Part shown: piece by piece, positions 1-8,823 of the stretch
Layout: every line of letters begins with the position of its first letter
Numbering within the stretch: the first letter of the stretch is position 1
Assembly: GCF_920984665.1 (NCBI RefSeq)
Contig: NZ_CAKLBP010000001.1
Coordinates: 524,858 to 588,857, forward strand
Direction: 5' to 3'
DNA from: Pedobacter sp. Leaf170
Lineage (GTDB): Bacteria > Bacteroidota > Bacteroidia > Sphingobacteriales > Sphingobacteriaceae
Length of the DNA stretch: 64,000 bases
Notes under the pieces: model-generated
Told to the model about the DNA's origin: nothing
Seen by the model: the letters and a program-made list of their open reading frames with translations, nothing else
Database searches by the model: none
Program-made: the position numbers and the translations under genes

Positions 1-783
1 GATATGATAAAGCTTTACACCAATCATCCAAAGTGCCATAAAAGTTCCGATAACAAAGCTTAAAACACCTAAAGAACCGAAAAAGTGCATTGGGCGCTTG
101 CCGAATTTACCAACAAAAAATATAGATAGTAAATCTAAAAAGCCGTTAATAAATCTGCTGAAACCGAATTTTGTTGTACCATATTTACGGGCACGATGCT
201 CTACAACCTGCTCTTCAATTTTAGTAAATCCTGCCCATTTTGCAATTACAGGAATATAGCGATGCATTTCGCCATAAACTTCAATGGTTTTGACAACATC
301 GCTTCTGTAAGCTTTTAAGCCGCAATTAAAATCGTTTAATTCAATACCGCTCATTTTTCTGGTTGCAGCATTAAACAATTTTGTTGGGATGGTTTTAGTT
401 ATTGGGTCGTAACGTTTCTTTTTCCAGCCGGAGATTAAATCCAGTTTTTCTTCTTTTATTCTGCGGTATAATTCTGGTATTTCATCAGGACTGTCTTGCA
501 AATCAGCATCCATTGTGATAATTACATCGCCATGCGTTGCTTCAAAGCCTACGTTTAAAGCTGCAGATTTACCGTAATTTCTTCTGAATTTAATGCCTTT
601 AATGGAATCGTTTTGTAGCTTCAACGACTCTATAACTTCCCATGATTTATCGGTGCTACCATCATCAACTAAAATAATTTCATAGCTGAAACCATTCTCG
701 TTCATCACTTTAGCAATCCAGGCCGTTAACTCGGGTAAAGATTCGTCTTCGTTATATAAAGGTACTACAATTGATATATCCAT
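1..783 (-). CDS. Glycosyltransferase family 2 (DPM1/GtrB-like), 3' end outside window
   Basis: The N-terminal GT-A domain is clear: VPLYNE at residues 7-12, DDGSTD at 40-45 and the nucleotide/metal-binding MDADLQD at 89-95. The last visible residues form a hydrophobic membrane segment, as in polyprenyl-phosphate sugar transferases of the DPM1/GtrB type, which load a sugar from a nucleotide donor onto a lipid carrier at the inner membrane. Frame stays open to base 1, so 261 residues are seen and the C-terminus lies outside. It is the last visible gene of a minus-strand run that begins at 5593. The exact sugar and acceptor cannot be told from sequence. Confidence 0.9.
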   Translation of the reverse strand, partial: MDISIVVPLYNEDESLPELTAWIAKVMNENGFSYEIILVDDGSTDKSWEVIESLKLQNDSIKGIKFRRNYGKSAALNVGFEATHGDVIITMDADLQDSPDEIPELYRRIKEEKLDLISGWKKKRYDPITKTIPTKLFNAATRKMSGIELNDFNCGLKAYRSDVVKTIEVYGEMHRYIPVIAKWAGFTKIEEQVVEHRARKYGTTKFGFSRFINGFLDLLSIFFVGKFGKRPMHFFGSLGVLSFVIGTFMALWMIGVKLYHI

Positions 784-796
784 TTATTAATGTTTT

Positions 797-884
797 CGTC
801 ATTGCGAGGAGGCACGACGAAGCAATCTATTTGATAAAGATTGCCGCACACTCTACTCATTTCAACGCTTCGTTCGCAATGACG
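797..884. repeat. REP-like inverted repeat, type 1
   Basis: Left arm CGTCATTGCGAGGAGGCACG and right arm ending CGCAATGACG flank a short centre containing AGCAATCT and AGATTGC. The same arms recur at 15158, 17048, 17900 and 46354. It lies between the glycosyltransferase and DUF4199 genes and can fold into a long hairpin on either strand. Confidence 0.8.
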
Positions 885-962
885 TATTATTGAATAACGT
901 GCAAATTTCATCAAATTAAATGATAAAACTTGCACGTTAGAAAATTTTATGATTTTATAAAA

Positions 963-1535
963 TTAAGCAGTAGGATCTTGAAAGTTATTAAAAGTAACTG
1001 ATTCCTTTTTCTTAAGTATTGCGGCAAGAATTAATGAAAGGACGCCATACATGGCTATTGAAACTCCAAAACTAGTTAATGAATTTTTAAAAGTAGGCTG
1101 AAGTTTTTCCTGCATATTACCAGCTTTTGCCAAAGCATCATCAATCTGTTCGCCAGACATACCAAAACCCTCCATCATCTTACGTTGAGATTCTTCTATA
1201 GCTGCTGCTGCTGTGGCAGGCAAATCAGGGTCAATAAAAGTCATTAATATCACATTAAACAATACCGCAGTGATAGCCAAGATTAATGCTATTATTAGAT
1301 ACGATTTAAAAGCTTCTCCAAATGTCCAATAGCCGCCAATTTCTTTTCTAATGTTTAGACCAACAATAACCAATAATGCAATAAAAACCACTAAAACGCC
1401 AATGGGAGCTAAAAAATTAGTGTAAAGCATTACGGGATTGATAAAATGGAATGTTAAAGAAATAACAACAGAAACTGCTGCTAATGTTAATCCATATTTT
1501 AAGGATAGTTTTGAAATTAAAGTGCTTTTGTCCAT
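963..1535 (-). CDS. DUF4199 family membrane protein
   Basis: A 190-residue protein with four predicted membrane helices (about residues 12-32, 38-60, 72-100 and 155-175) and a soluble stretch with many Gln, Glu and Met before the last helix. The length, helix layout and the IGGYWTFGEAFKSY segment after the second helix match the Bacteroidota family DUF4199, whose function is unknown. It lies 12 bases downstream of the acidic protein gene and upstream of the glycosyltransferase, an arrangement that suggests co-transcription. Family call is from memory of the pattern. Confidence 0.75.
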   Translation of the reverse strand: MDKSTLISKLSLKYGLTLAAVSVVISLTFHFINPVMLYTNFLAPIGVLVVFIALLVIVGLNIRKEIGGYWTFGEAFKSYLIIALILAITAVLFNVILMTFIDPDLPATAAAAIEESQRKMMEGFGMSGEQIDDALAKAGNMQEKLQPTFKNSLTSFGVSIAMYGVLSLILAAILKKKESVTFNNFQDPTA

Positions 1536-1547
1536 GTTTAGTTTAGT

Positions 1548-2216
1548 TTAGTTATTAATGGTAGTTATTAATATATAAGTAGCTGAATCGAACGATTTGT
1601 TACTACTAAATTTACTTATTTCTTGAACTGTTGTTGCACTACCCTCAGTATCAAGGAAAAAAACCATAAAAGGAACAAACAAATCTTTCATTTCTTCGCT
1701 GATGTTTAACTTCCCTGAAGCTTTACAAATATCTTCAACACTGCTTTCGGCAAGTTGCTGGTTGCTAATCAGTTCTTCATAAATCTCAAATTCATCTTGA
1801 AACTCATCATCCTCCACTAATAAAAATTCTTTCAAGAAATCGCCAAGTTCCGGTTCCAAATCTTCATCCTTACATTCTTTAATATACAATAATAGATTTA
1901 AAAGTTCTGTTCCCCTATCAATAGTTTCTTCCTCAATATTTGCCCATTCTTCACTTTCCAAATAATCCTCTTCGAGTTTTTGTACATCGCTGCTGAAAAA
2001 ATTCACCATTAATAAATCGAAGAAAACTTCTCTCAAGTCTTCAAAGTCAGGGTTTGAATCGAAAACTGCATCAAAAGCTGTTGCTTTATCTAAAAAATTA
2101 ACATCTAACTCAAAAGCTGCAATTAACTCAGTTTCAAAGTTTCCGGTGTTAACTGCCGAAACTTCGGCATATTTATTTATTGATGCACTTAGTGCTTTTT
2201 TTACTCTGTTATCCAT
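1548..2216 (-). CDS. Acidic hypothetical protein, 222 aa
   Basis: I do not recognise a named family. The product is strongly acidic (runs such as LLVEDDEFQDEFEIYEEL), has no signal peptide or membrane helix, and looks largely alpha-helical, so a cytoplasmic protein is likely. It sits between the dihydroorotase-like gene and DUF4199 with gaps of 84 and 12 bases, so it is probably in the same operon. An 8-bp hairpin (AAAGCTGA/TCAGCTTT, 2254-2280) lies just upstream. Confidence 0.65.
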   Translation of the reverse strand: MDNRVKKALSASINKYAEVSAVNTGNFETELIAAFELDVNFLDKATAFDAVFDSNPDFEDLREVFFDLLMVNFFSSDVQKLEEDYLESEEWANIEEETIDRGTELLNLLLYIKECKDEDLEPELGDFLKEFLLVEDDEFQDEFEIYEELISNQQLAESSVEDICKASGKLNISEEMKDLFVPFMVFFLDTEGSATTVQEISKFSSNKSFDSATYILITTINN

Positions 2217-2253
2217 GTTTATAGTATCAAGTATTTAATTTCAAGACTTGGTT

Positions 2254-2280
2254 AAAGCTGATTATTTAACCTTCAGCTTT
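2254..2280. other. Small hairpin between dihydroorotase-like gene and acidic-protein gene
   Basis: AAAGCTGA (2254-2261) and TCAGCTTT (2273-2280) pair over eight bases with an 11-base loop. No strong T-run follows on the minus strand, so it may be a weak terminator or an mRNA processing/stability site within the operon. Confidence 0.35.
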
Positions 2281-2300
2281 AATCTTTAATTTATAGCCTT

Positions 2301-3557
2301 TTAGCTTGTATAATATTGGTTGTTATTGTAAACTAATTTAACTTTTCCGGTTAGTTCTGTTCCAATTAGCGGACTATTAGCCGATTTTGACTGGTTAGAA
2401 CCTGGATTATACAACCACTTCTCATTTGCATCGAAAATAGTAAAGTTCGCCTCTGCACCTTCTGCAATTACAGGAATATTTAAATTTAGCAATTTGCGTG
2501 GGTTAATGGTTAATTTTTCTGCAATCAAAACCGCATCTAAACCAGCTTTTAGTAACAAGGGTAAAACAGTTTGTAAACCGGTAATACCATAATGAGCTAT
2601 TTCAAATTCAACATTTTTAAATTCAATTTCCTCAGGACGATGTTGCGAAACGATGGCGTCAATTGTACCATCTTTTAATCCGCTTATTAAAGCCTTAACA
2701 TCAGCTTTGCTTCGTAAGGGTGGTTTTACTTTGTAATTGCTATCAAAATCTATTAATAAGTCTTCTGTAAACACAAGGTGATGCGCTGTAACGTCGCAGG
2801 TAATTTTTACTCCATCTTTTTTCGCTCTGCGGATTAATGCAACCGAGCCAGCCGTAGAGATATTGCTAATGTGAATTTTAGTATCGTTATACGTTGCTAA
2901 AAATATATCTCTTGCGATGTGCATTTCTTCGGCCAATGGTGGTAAACCTTTCATACCAAGTAAAACGCTGTTTTTGCTTTCGTTAATCTGAGATTTGCCG
3001 GCGATTGATTTGTTCTCCGGATAAACCATTAAAAGCGCATTTAATCCTTTAGCATATTGCAAAGCACGACTCATAAAGCCATCATCCTGAATGGCACGGT
3101 CGCCATCAGAAAAGGCGATAGCCCCGGCTTGTTGCATATCAAATAATTCGGCAATTTCTTTTGCTTCTCGATTCTGACTAATCGCTCCGATTGGCAAAAC
3201 ATCAACCAGATTTCCTTTTGATTTGTTTACAATATATTCTACCTGAGATTTTGATTGAACAACCGGGCTAGTTTGAGGTAATAACGCTAAACCTGTAAAA
3301 CCGCCAGCTTTTGCAGCTGCAGTTAAAGTTTGGATATCTTCTTTTGTTTCAAAACCAGGGTCGCCTGCTGCACAATTTAAATCGAAAAAACCTGGTGTTA
3401 AAAAAGCCCCATTTGCCTCAAAAACCTCTTCATTTTTCTCGGCAGATAATTTACCGATTTGCTGAATTTTACCATCAGTAATCCTTAAATCACACTGTTG
3501 GTTGTTAAATTTACTTTGAGGATCGGCAATGGTTACCTGCTTTACAAGGAGATTCAT
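2301..3557 (-). CDS. Dihydroorotase-like amidohydrolase, predicted non-catalytic
   Basis: The 418-residue protein has the overall dihydroorotase fold: FLTPGFFDL near residue 60, STAGSVALIRRAK at 234-246, VTAHHL at 256-261 and YGITGLQT in the C-terminal half. However, the metal-binding residues are gone. The usual HxH after the first strand reads N61-C-A63, the canonical active-site Arg is G65, the HAED position reads YPEN (179-182), the later His ligand is N232, and the TDHAP aspartate is Q305. In Pseudomonas-type systems such inactive dihydroorotase homologues serve as structural partners of aspartate transcarbamoylase; a like role here is an inference, since no pyrB is in view. Its start overlaps the end of the vWA gene by four bases. 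Confidence 0.85.
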   Translation of the reverse strand: MNLLVKQVTIADPQSKFNNQQCDLRITDGKIQQIGKLSAEKNEEVFEANGAFLTPGFFDLNCAAGDPGFETKEDIQTLTAAAKAGGFTGLALLPQTSPVVQSKSQVEYIVNKSKGNLVDVLPIGAISQNREAKEIAELFDMQQAGAIAFSDGDRAIQDDGFMSRALQYAKGLNALLMVYPENKSIAGKSQINESKNSVLLGMKGLPPLAEEMHIARDIFLATYNDTKIHISNISTAGSVALIRRAKKDGVKITCDVTAHHLVFTEDLLIDFDSNYKVKPPLRSKADVKALISGLKDGTIDAIVSQHRPEEIEFKNVEFEIAHYGITGLQTVLPLLLKAGLDAVLIAEKLTINPRKLLNLNIPVIAEGAEANFTIFDANEKWLYNPGSNQSKSANSPLIGTELTGKVKLVYNNNQYYTS

Positions 3558-5593
3558 ATTGTTTTTTTAGGGTTGTTAAAAAATCGGATGAGCAGAATTT
3601 CTGCTGCAATAAAAATCAGCGACAAAATTAGACAAAGTTTCCATAAAGTTTGCCCTATTTGGTTCTGACCAGAAATTAATTTTACAGCGTCTTTTTCTGT
3701 GTCGTATATTTTTAAGTTACTTTTTCCAATTAAGCTATTCAATTCCGTTTTACTTAAATAGTGCATATCCGATTCAGATCGATTACTATTAAAACTATAA
3801 ACAGCCAATAAAGAATCATTAAGTTTTAGGTTATAAAACCCCGGATTTTTAATCTGATCGGCTGTGTAAATTAATGTTCTGCCTTCTGCAAAATGCACAT
3901 CAGGAATAGATTCGAACTGATTTGAGGTGAGTTTTAAAGATTGGTTTTTTCCGATTGTTATGTTTTTGCTGTTTAGCACATTTTCAGAACCGATTGTTGA
4001 ATATAAGGCATCGTAACTACCTGCACCTAAACTTAAACGATACATCAAAGGCACGAAAATTGGATGTCGGGCAAAATTACCGTCGGTTTGATTTAAACTT
4101 GTGGCCGACAGATATATTTGCCCCTGACCTAAACCATACTTTGCAAAAAATAATTTACTTCCCGGCAGTTGTAAAATATCTTCTTTATTGGTTTTGTTAC
4201 TTTCAATAAATGAGAAATAACGGTTAACTACAGGTAAATCCAGATTTTTTGGCACTTCTTCAAAAACACTTTTAAATACAGGATTCTTTAAATCAATTTT
4301 ATCTACTTTAGTCGCCGTGGTGTTTAATGTTGAAACGGAAGGAAGCGATAGCCCACTTAAAAATGTGTTAAACGTTTTTACATCAACATCCAAATCTGGA
4401 AAAACAGCCAAAATGCCGCCAGCATTTACATAAGTTTTTAATTGCTGAGCTAAGCCGGTTGAAGGATTTCTTAATCCATTTAAAACAATTAAGCCATAGT
4501 TTGAAAAATTATTGTAGTTAATGTTAGTTTCGACATTATTTGTGAGTTTATAGTATTTATCTGCCGAAAATAACGGCTTGATATAATCTTGGCTTGCGCT
4601 ACCATTAATGTTTAATACCTGAAAATTTTCATCAACATTAAAGCTAAAAAGAAGACTGTCATCAAAAGTTATTGGAAAATCTTTTATGGTAATCATTCCT
4701 TTTTGCCAACCTGCGGTTAAACCCGAAAAACTGAGTGTATCTTTTACGGTTTTACCAGCCAAAATACTTACAGCATTTACAGCTTTTTGACGGTTGTTGA
4801 TGCTTAATTTAAGCGGGATGTTCTTCGCATCTTCTTCAGAGTAGTTTTTCAGCTGCACAACCAATCTCTCACTAGCACCTGGCTGATGATTGGGCGACAA
4901 TGTCCAAACACTATCTATTGCAATATTAGGTAAGGTTGTTGCATTCAACTTTAAGAAAGCGTATTGAATATCCTGTTTTGCATCTAACTTTTTTTGATTA
5001 AAAACATTCTTTTGAAAATCGGATATTATAAAACTGTATTTATTGGCAGAACCAGTTAGTATGTTGCTTTGTCTGCCTAAAATTTGTTGTAATGTTTTAT
5101 TGGCTGATGAAATTTTAACATCATCAAGCGCTTTCAAAAATTCTTCTTTACTTAACAGCCTTTGGTATTTACCCTCAAAATCGTTGGTTAGTAGCTGAAA
5201 TCTATCATTTAAGCCAAAATTTTTAACTAATTCTCTGGCGTTTCTTTTCGCTTCATCGAGTAGGCTGCCATCTTTATTTACAGCATCCATACTGTAAGAA
5301 TTATCGATATAGATACTTACAGAATTATTTAAAATGGTAGTTTTTTGTTTGTTTAAAGGAATATATGGCTGTGCAAAAGCCAACACTAAAAATATAATTG
5401 CGAGTATTCGCGATAGCAGAATGAGTAAATTTTTTAATTTTTCTCTGGATGAATTTTGTTGCTCTAATTCTTTTAAAAGCTGAACATTAGAGAAATAGAC
5501 TTTCTTAAACTTGCGAAAATTGAATAAATGAATGATAATCGGAATTGCGACCGATAATAGTGCGAAAAGAAAGCCCGGATACAGGAAATTCAT
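3554..5593 (-). CDS. BatA-like membrane protein with vWA domain
   Basis: The 679-residue protein opens with two membrane helices (about 5-25 and 55-75) around a short basic loop, the BatA N-terminal layout common in Bacteroidota. A von Willebrand A domain follows, with a MIDAS-type motif D97-N-S-Y-S101. A final helix lies near residues 650-670, so the bulk of the protein is between membrane anchors, probably periplasmic. BatA relatives are linked to aerotolerance and protein-complex assembly, but a specific role is not established here. A TATCTTTG box ends eight bases before the start codon. The 3' end overlaps the dihydroorotase-like gene, so the two are likely translationally coupled. Confidence 0.8.
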   Translation of the reverse strand: MNFLYPGFLFALLSVAIPIIIHLFNFRKFKKVYFSNVQLLKELEQQNSSREKLKNLLILLSRILAIIFLVLAFAQPYIPLNKQKTTILNNSVSIYIDNSYSMDAVNKDGSLLDEAKRNARELVKNFGLNDRFQLLTNDFEGKYQRLLSKEEFLKALDDVKISSANKTLQQILGRQSNILTGSANKYSFIISDFQKNVFNQKKLDAKQDIQYAFLKLNATTLPNIAIDSVWTLSPNHQPGASERLVVQLKNYSEEDAKNIPLKLSINNRQKAVNAVSILAGKTVKDTLSFSGLTAGWQKGMITIKDFPITFDDSLLFSFNVDENFQVLNINGSASQDYIKPLFSADKYYKLTNNVETNINYNNFSNYGLIVLNGLRNPSTGLAQQLKTYVNAGGILAVFPDLDVDVKTFNTFLSGLSLPSVSTLNTTATKVDKIDLKNPVFKSVFEEVPKNLDLPVVNRYFSFIESNKTNKEDILQLPGSKLFFAKYGLGQGQIYLSATSLNQTDGNFARHPIFVPLMYRLSLGAGSYDALYSTIGSENVLNSKNITIGKNQSLKLTSNQFESIPDVHFAEGRTLIYTADQIKNPGFYNLKLNDSLLAVYSFNSNRSESDMHYLSKTELNSLIGKSNLKIYDTEKDAVKLISGQNQIGQTLWKLCLILSLIFIAAEILLIRFFNNPKKTI

Positions 5594-5600
5594 TAAAAAC

Positions 5601-5608
5601 CAAAGATA
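5601..5608 (-). promoter_or_regulatory. Candidate -7 box TATCTTTG for the vWA gene
   Basis: On the minus strand TATCTTTG fits the Bacteroidota -7 consensus TAnnTTTG. It lies only seven bases before the ATG at 5593, so the transcript would be leaderless or nearly so. No clear -33 TTTG is visible. Confidence 0.4.
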
Positions 5609-5682
5609 GAAAAATTATGCAGAGGATTTAGAATCTTTATTTTTTATTGATGATACTCTTTAGATACAGGTTTAACATTATT

Positions 5683-5861
5683 TCAAAAATCATCGAGTAA
5701 TTCTTTATCAATCGACATCTGTAGCAATCTTTCCTTTAGTTTGTTGGAAAGCCACAGCTTTAATTGTAAATTTTTAATTTCATCCGAAGTCTGGTTTATT
5801 TCTTAAAAAAATTAAAAGCTCCAATTTTAAAGTTTTCATCTATTTGTCTATACATTCCCAT
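5683..5861 (-). pseudogene. Possible frameshifted small ORF (about 59 codons)
   Basis: This lies in a 323-base gap. On the minus strand an ATG at 5861 opens MGMYRQIDENFKIGAFNFFKK and then stops. Restoring one A in the AAGAAA run would continue it as INQTSDEIKNLQLK and on to a stop at 5683 ending KELLDDF. The joined reading is coherent, charged and helix-like. It may be a decayed gene or chance. No homologue is recognised. Confidence 0.25.
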
Positions 5862-5916
5862 TCAAATGTTTCTAGTCTAATATATTGCAACAAGTATATA
5901 ATATGAATTGCAATTA

Positions 5917-6684
5917 TTATGGCTTTTGGTACCTCATTAAAACTTCTTCAAGCTGCTTTTCTGTTGAAATAACCCTTAAAATTTTACCATTTTTAACAAT
6001 CATGTGCGTAGGAAAAGAATTTACGCCTATTTTCTCTGTCACATAATCTGTTTCAACAGATGCTGTTGCATAATTAAATTTAGTCTTTTGTAAAAACTTA
6101 CGAAGAATTTTATCTGAATCAGTTGCCAAGCTCAAAAATTTTACATTTTGTCGTTTGGAATACTTTGAAACCAGTTTATTTAACGCAGGCATTTCTTCTA
6201 TACAGGCTCCACAACCTATAAACCAAAACTTTAGCAATACAAGTTGATCCTTTACTGTTTTTAGATTATAAACCTTTGAAGTTAGGTCTGTAAAATTAAA
6301 TTCAGGAATCGAGCTACCCTCCATGTTGAAAAATTTGACATCTGTTTTAAATGTATTCATAATAAAGCCCCTTAGTTCTGAATCTATAGCGGTAGTTAAC
6401 TCATAAAGCTTATAATGTTTTAGCGAATCTTTTGTTTCTAGAGCAATAGGTAAAAAATAACCTTCTTCCAGCTTTGCAAAAAAATCTTTCCTGCTTACGG
6501 GCTTATTATTTGTATCGAAAGCAATAAAATCATCAGAAAGGTTAATTTCATTATAGTAATAATTCCAAAATGCATCAGAACTTAACAATATTTCTGATGC
6601 AGCAAATTTGGGCTTTTCTTGCTCGTTTGAACACGATAGCAAGATTAGACAAATGAGTAAATACAGGAGAGCATTAAACTTCAT
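5917..6684 (-). CDS. TlpA/ResA-like thioredoxin-fold lipoprotein
   Basis: I place the start at 6684, not at the longer 6789 alternative, because the protein then opens with a lipoprotein signal: MKFN, a hydrophobic core and LLSC with the lipidated Cys at residue 18. The longer version would also overlap the neighbouring gene. A central region of about 120 residues without a recognised domain is followed by a thioredoxin-like domain with the redox pair C158-G-A-C161 in the WFIGCGACIEEMPAL context. Such proteins act as thiol-disulfide reductases in the periplasm or at the membrane, for example in cytochrome c maturation, but no ccm gene is adjacent. The length is 255 residues. Confidence 0.8.
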   Translation of the reverse strand: MKFNALLYLLICLILLSCSNEQEKPKFAASEILLSSDAFWNYYYNEINLSDDFIAFDTNNKPVSRKDFFAKLEEGYFLPIALETKDSLKHYKLYELTTAIDSELRGFIMNTFKTDVKFFNMEGSSIPEFNFTDLTSKVYNLKTVKDQLVLLKFWFIGCGACIEEMPALNKLVSKYSKRQNVKFLSLATDSDKILRKFLQKTKFNYATASVETDYVTEKIGVNSFPTHMIVKNGKILRVISTEKQLEEVLMRYQKP

Positions 6685-6754
6685 AATGATTACAGGTTTT
6701 ATTGTAATATACAAAGAATTTTCTGAAACTAATAAAATAGTTCTAAAAATATGC

Positions 6755-7159
6755 TTAATAAGAAAAGCCAGGAAACTCAATATTAACAACTTTCCACTCG
6801 TTGCTGCTTAGGGCAAAATATAATTTAAATGGACCGCTTACAATTTTTGATTGTTTTGCCAATACAGAGCGGTAACCTGCAACGCCTTCAACAAAGCCCA
6901 TACCCTTTTCCTCACCCATCAATTCAAAATGCACATCAATAATATCATATCTGCCGCCAACGTATTCATCAGCTTGTCCAAAAATCCCTTTAAGTCTGCT
7001 AATAATTACATCTTTACCGATTATTTTATTTCCCGGGAGGATAAAAAAATCACTTAATTCGGCAGTGATTGATTTTGATTGTTTAAACCACGCATTTATA
7101 AAACGGATGGCAGTATTAACAATATCGGCCTGGTAATTAAAATTAGGATTTTCTTGCAT
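6755..7159 (-). CDS. NTF2-like (SnoaL-type) small protein
   Basis: This 134-residue soluble protein has an N-terminal helical stretch (AIRFINAWFKQS), a middle region with a Gly/Asp-rich turn, and a beta-rich C-terminus ending in WKVVNIEFPGF. That order and length resemble the NTF2-like cone fold. There is no signal peptide. The gene lies 18 bases after the broken transpeptidase copy and before the TlpA-like gene, all on the minus strand. The family call is tentative and no substrate can be named. Confidence 0.5.
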   Translation of the reverse strand: MQENPNFNYQADIVNTAIRFINAWFKQSKSITAELSDFFILPGNKIIGKDVIISRLKGIFGQADEYVGGRYDIIDVHFELMGEEKGMGFVEGVAGYRSVLAKQSKIVSGPFKLYFALSSNEWKVVNIEFPGFSY

Positions 7160-7177
7160 CCGGCAAATCTACGGCTT

Positions 7178-8727
7178 CTATCTAAACTTTTTCATAGCCA
7201 TCCAAAGTTTATCGTCCATGTTGTAAACATCTTTACGATATTCTATTTTACCATTTTTTGCCCAGGCGGTGTGATAGGTAATTAGCAAGGGTATTTCGTT
7301 ATCTAATAAAAATTTAACGGGCTTTAAAGGAGGTTTCTCATCCGCCTTAGTTTTTGATACAATAGCTTTGATTGGTAATGTTGTTTTTATTGGCTTTAAA
7401 CCGAGTTCAGTTCTTACACTATCAAACCTGGTATCGTTGGCCATAATATGCCAGGCCAGTTGCAAAGGTTTTTCCAAACGAATACAACCATGACTTATGG
7501 CTCTATTGCTTAATTTGAAAGCACTTTTAACGTTTGTATCGTGAAGATAGATGCTACTTTTGTTCGGAAACATAAATTTTAATTTCCCAAGCGAATTATC
7601 CGGACCAGATTGTTGAACAAATAAAAATGGCAGTTTTTTTCTATCGTATTTATACCACCTGATGCTAGATGGATTTTCTATCAATTTATATTTATGATAA
7701 ACCAAAATATTATGTCGGGCGCAAATAGCTTGGATTTCGCCTTGCCATGGTATATATTTTCAGTTTGCGCAATACTTTCCGGTATATTCCATTCAGGGTT
7801 TGAGTACAAAAATTTTATGGCACTTGCTAATTGTGGCGTTTCTCTATTATTTGGTTTATCATCTAAATCGCCGGTTTTTTCAAAAATTTTCAATTTTTTA
7901 TCATAATCTAACTCCCTTTTTTCGCCGACGCAAACCTTCATTGTAGTAATGGTATCTTCGCCACTAAAGTAAACCAGGCGATAATCGGGAATATTTACCT
8001 GGATATATTTGTTAGTTTTAATCGGCAAAACCCACCTTAAACGTTCCATATTAACAGCCAGAATCTTTTTTATAGAATCATTTTTTGATGATAAATAAGC
8101 CTTCTGTAATGCTAAATACTGCATCGATTTATTTGGCAGAACAGTTAAACTATCAAGAATATTTAAGGATGCCAACATTTGAGGTATAAATAAACTATCA
8201 GCCTGCTTAACATCAATATGATATCTAGAATATATTTTCTTTGGATTAACAACACCAAACTTTAAATAGCTGGCATATTTAACATAGGCGGCTGATGACA
8301 GAATTTCTAACCTTGCAAGTTTTGAATAACTCTCCTCTATATTGGTAAAATTGCTTTCTTTTAAACTTATAGATAAATCTTTAATTTCTTTTACATGGAA
8401 AGTTTGAGGATTAAAGCCGTGGCTATAACTATGCTCTAAATGACTAATTAAAGTGTCTAAACCTTTAGCACCGAAAAAGCGAATGGTAAAATTCGGATTA
8501 CTATTGCCATTAAAATACTTTATTAAATCACGAAGATTATTATCCGCTTTGCATAAAGCACTTAATTCATTCACAAAAACAGAATCGAATTTTACGGAAT
8601 CGAAATTTGTATAAATATCTTTCCCCAAACTTTCGGCCAATAAGTCACCGGTGGAAGGTTTAAAATTAAAAGCAACAAAAAAGCATAGTAAGGCTGCTGG
8701 AAAAAAAATGGCAATAAAGATTTTCAA
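7178..8727 (-). pseudogene. L,D-transpeptidase (YcbB/LdtD-like), two frameshifts
   Basis: The N-terminal part (8727 down to about 7755) has a signal peptide and aligns throughout with the intact paralogue at 8824-10389, including NPEWNIPESIAQ. Near 7752 one extra base (AAAA where AAA would keep frame) shifts the reading to MARRNPSYLRP, and near 7718 a second extra base in CCGACAT shifts it again to HNILVYHKYKL. From there the frame is open to the end and keeps the catalytic motif ISHGCIRLE. Removing both bases restores a full transpeptidase of about 516 residues. The two +1 shifts do not cancel. Either the gene is newly decayed or the assembly has two errors within about 35 bases. Confidence 0.85.
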
Positions 8728-8823
8728 AATATAAATCCGCTAGAATAAAAATGTCAGTTTGTTTGGGATGTATATTTAATAAGTTATAAAGCGCAGGGAA
8801 ACATTTTATAACTAAAAGATAAA

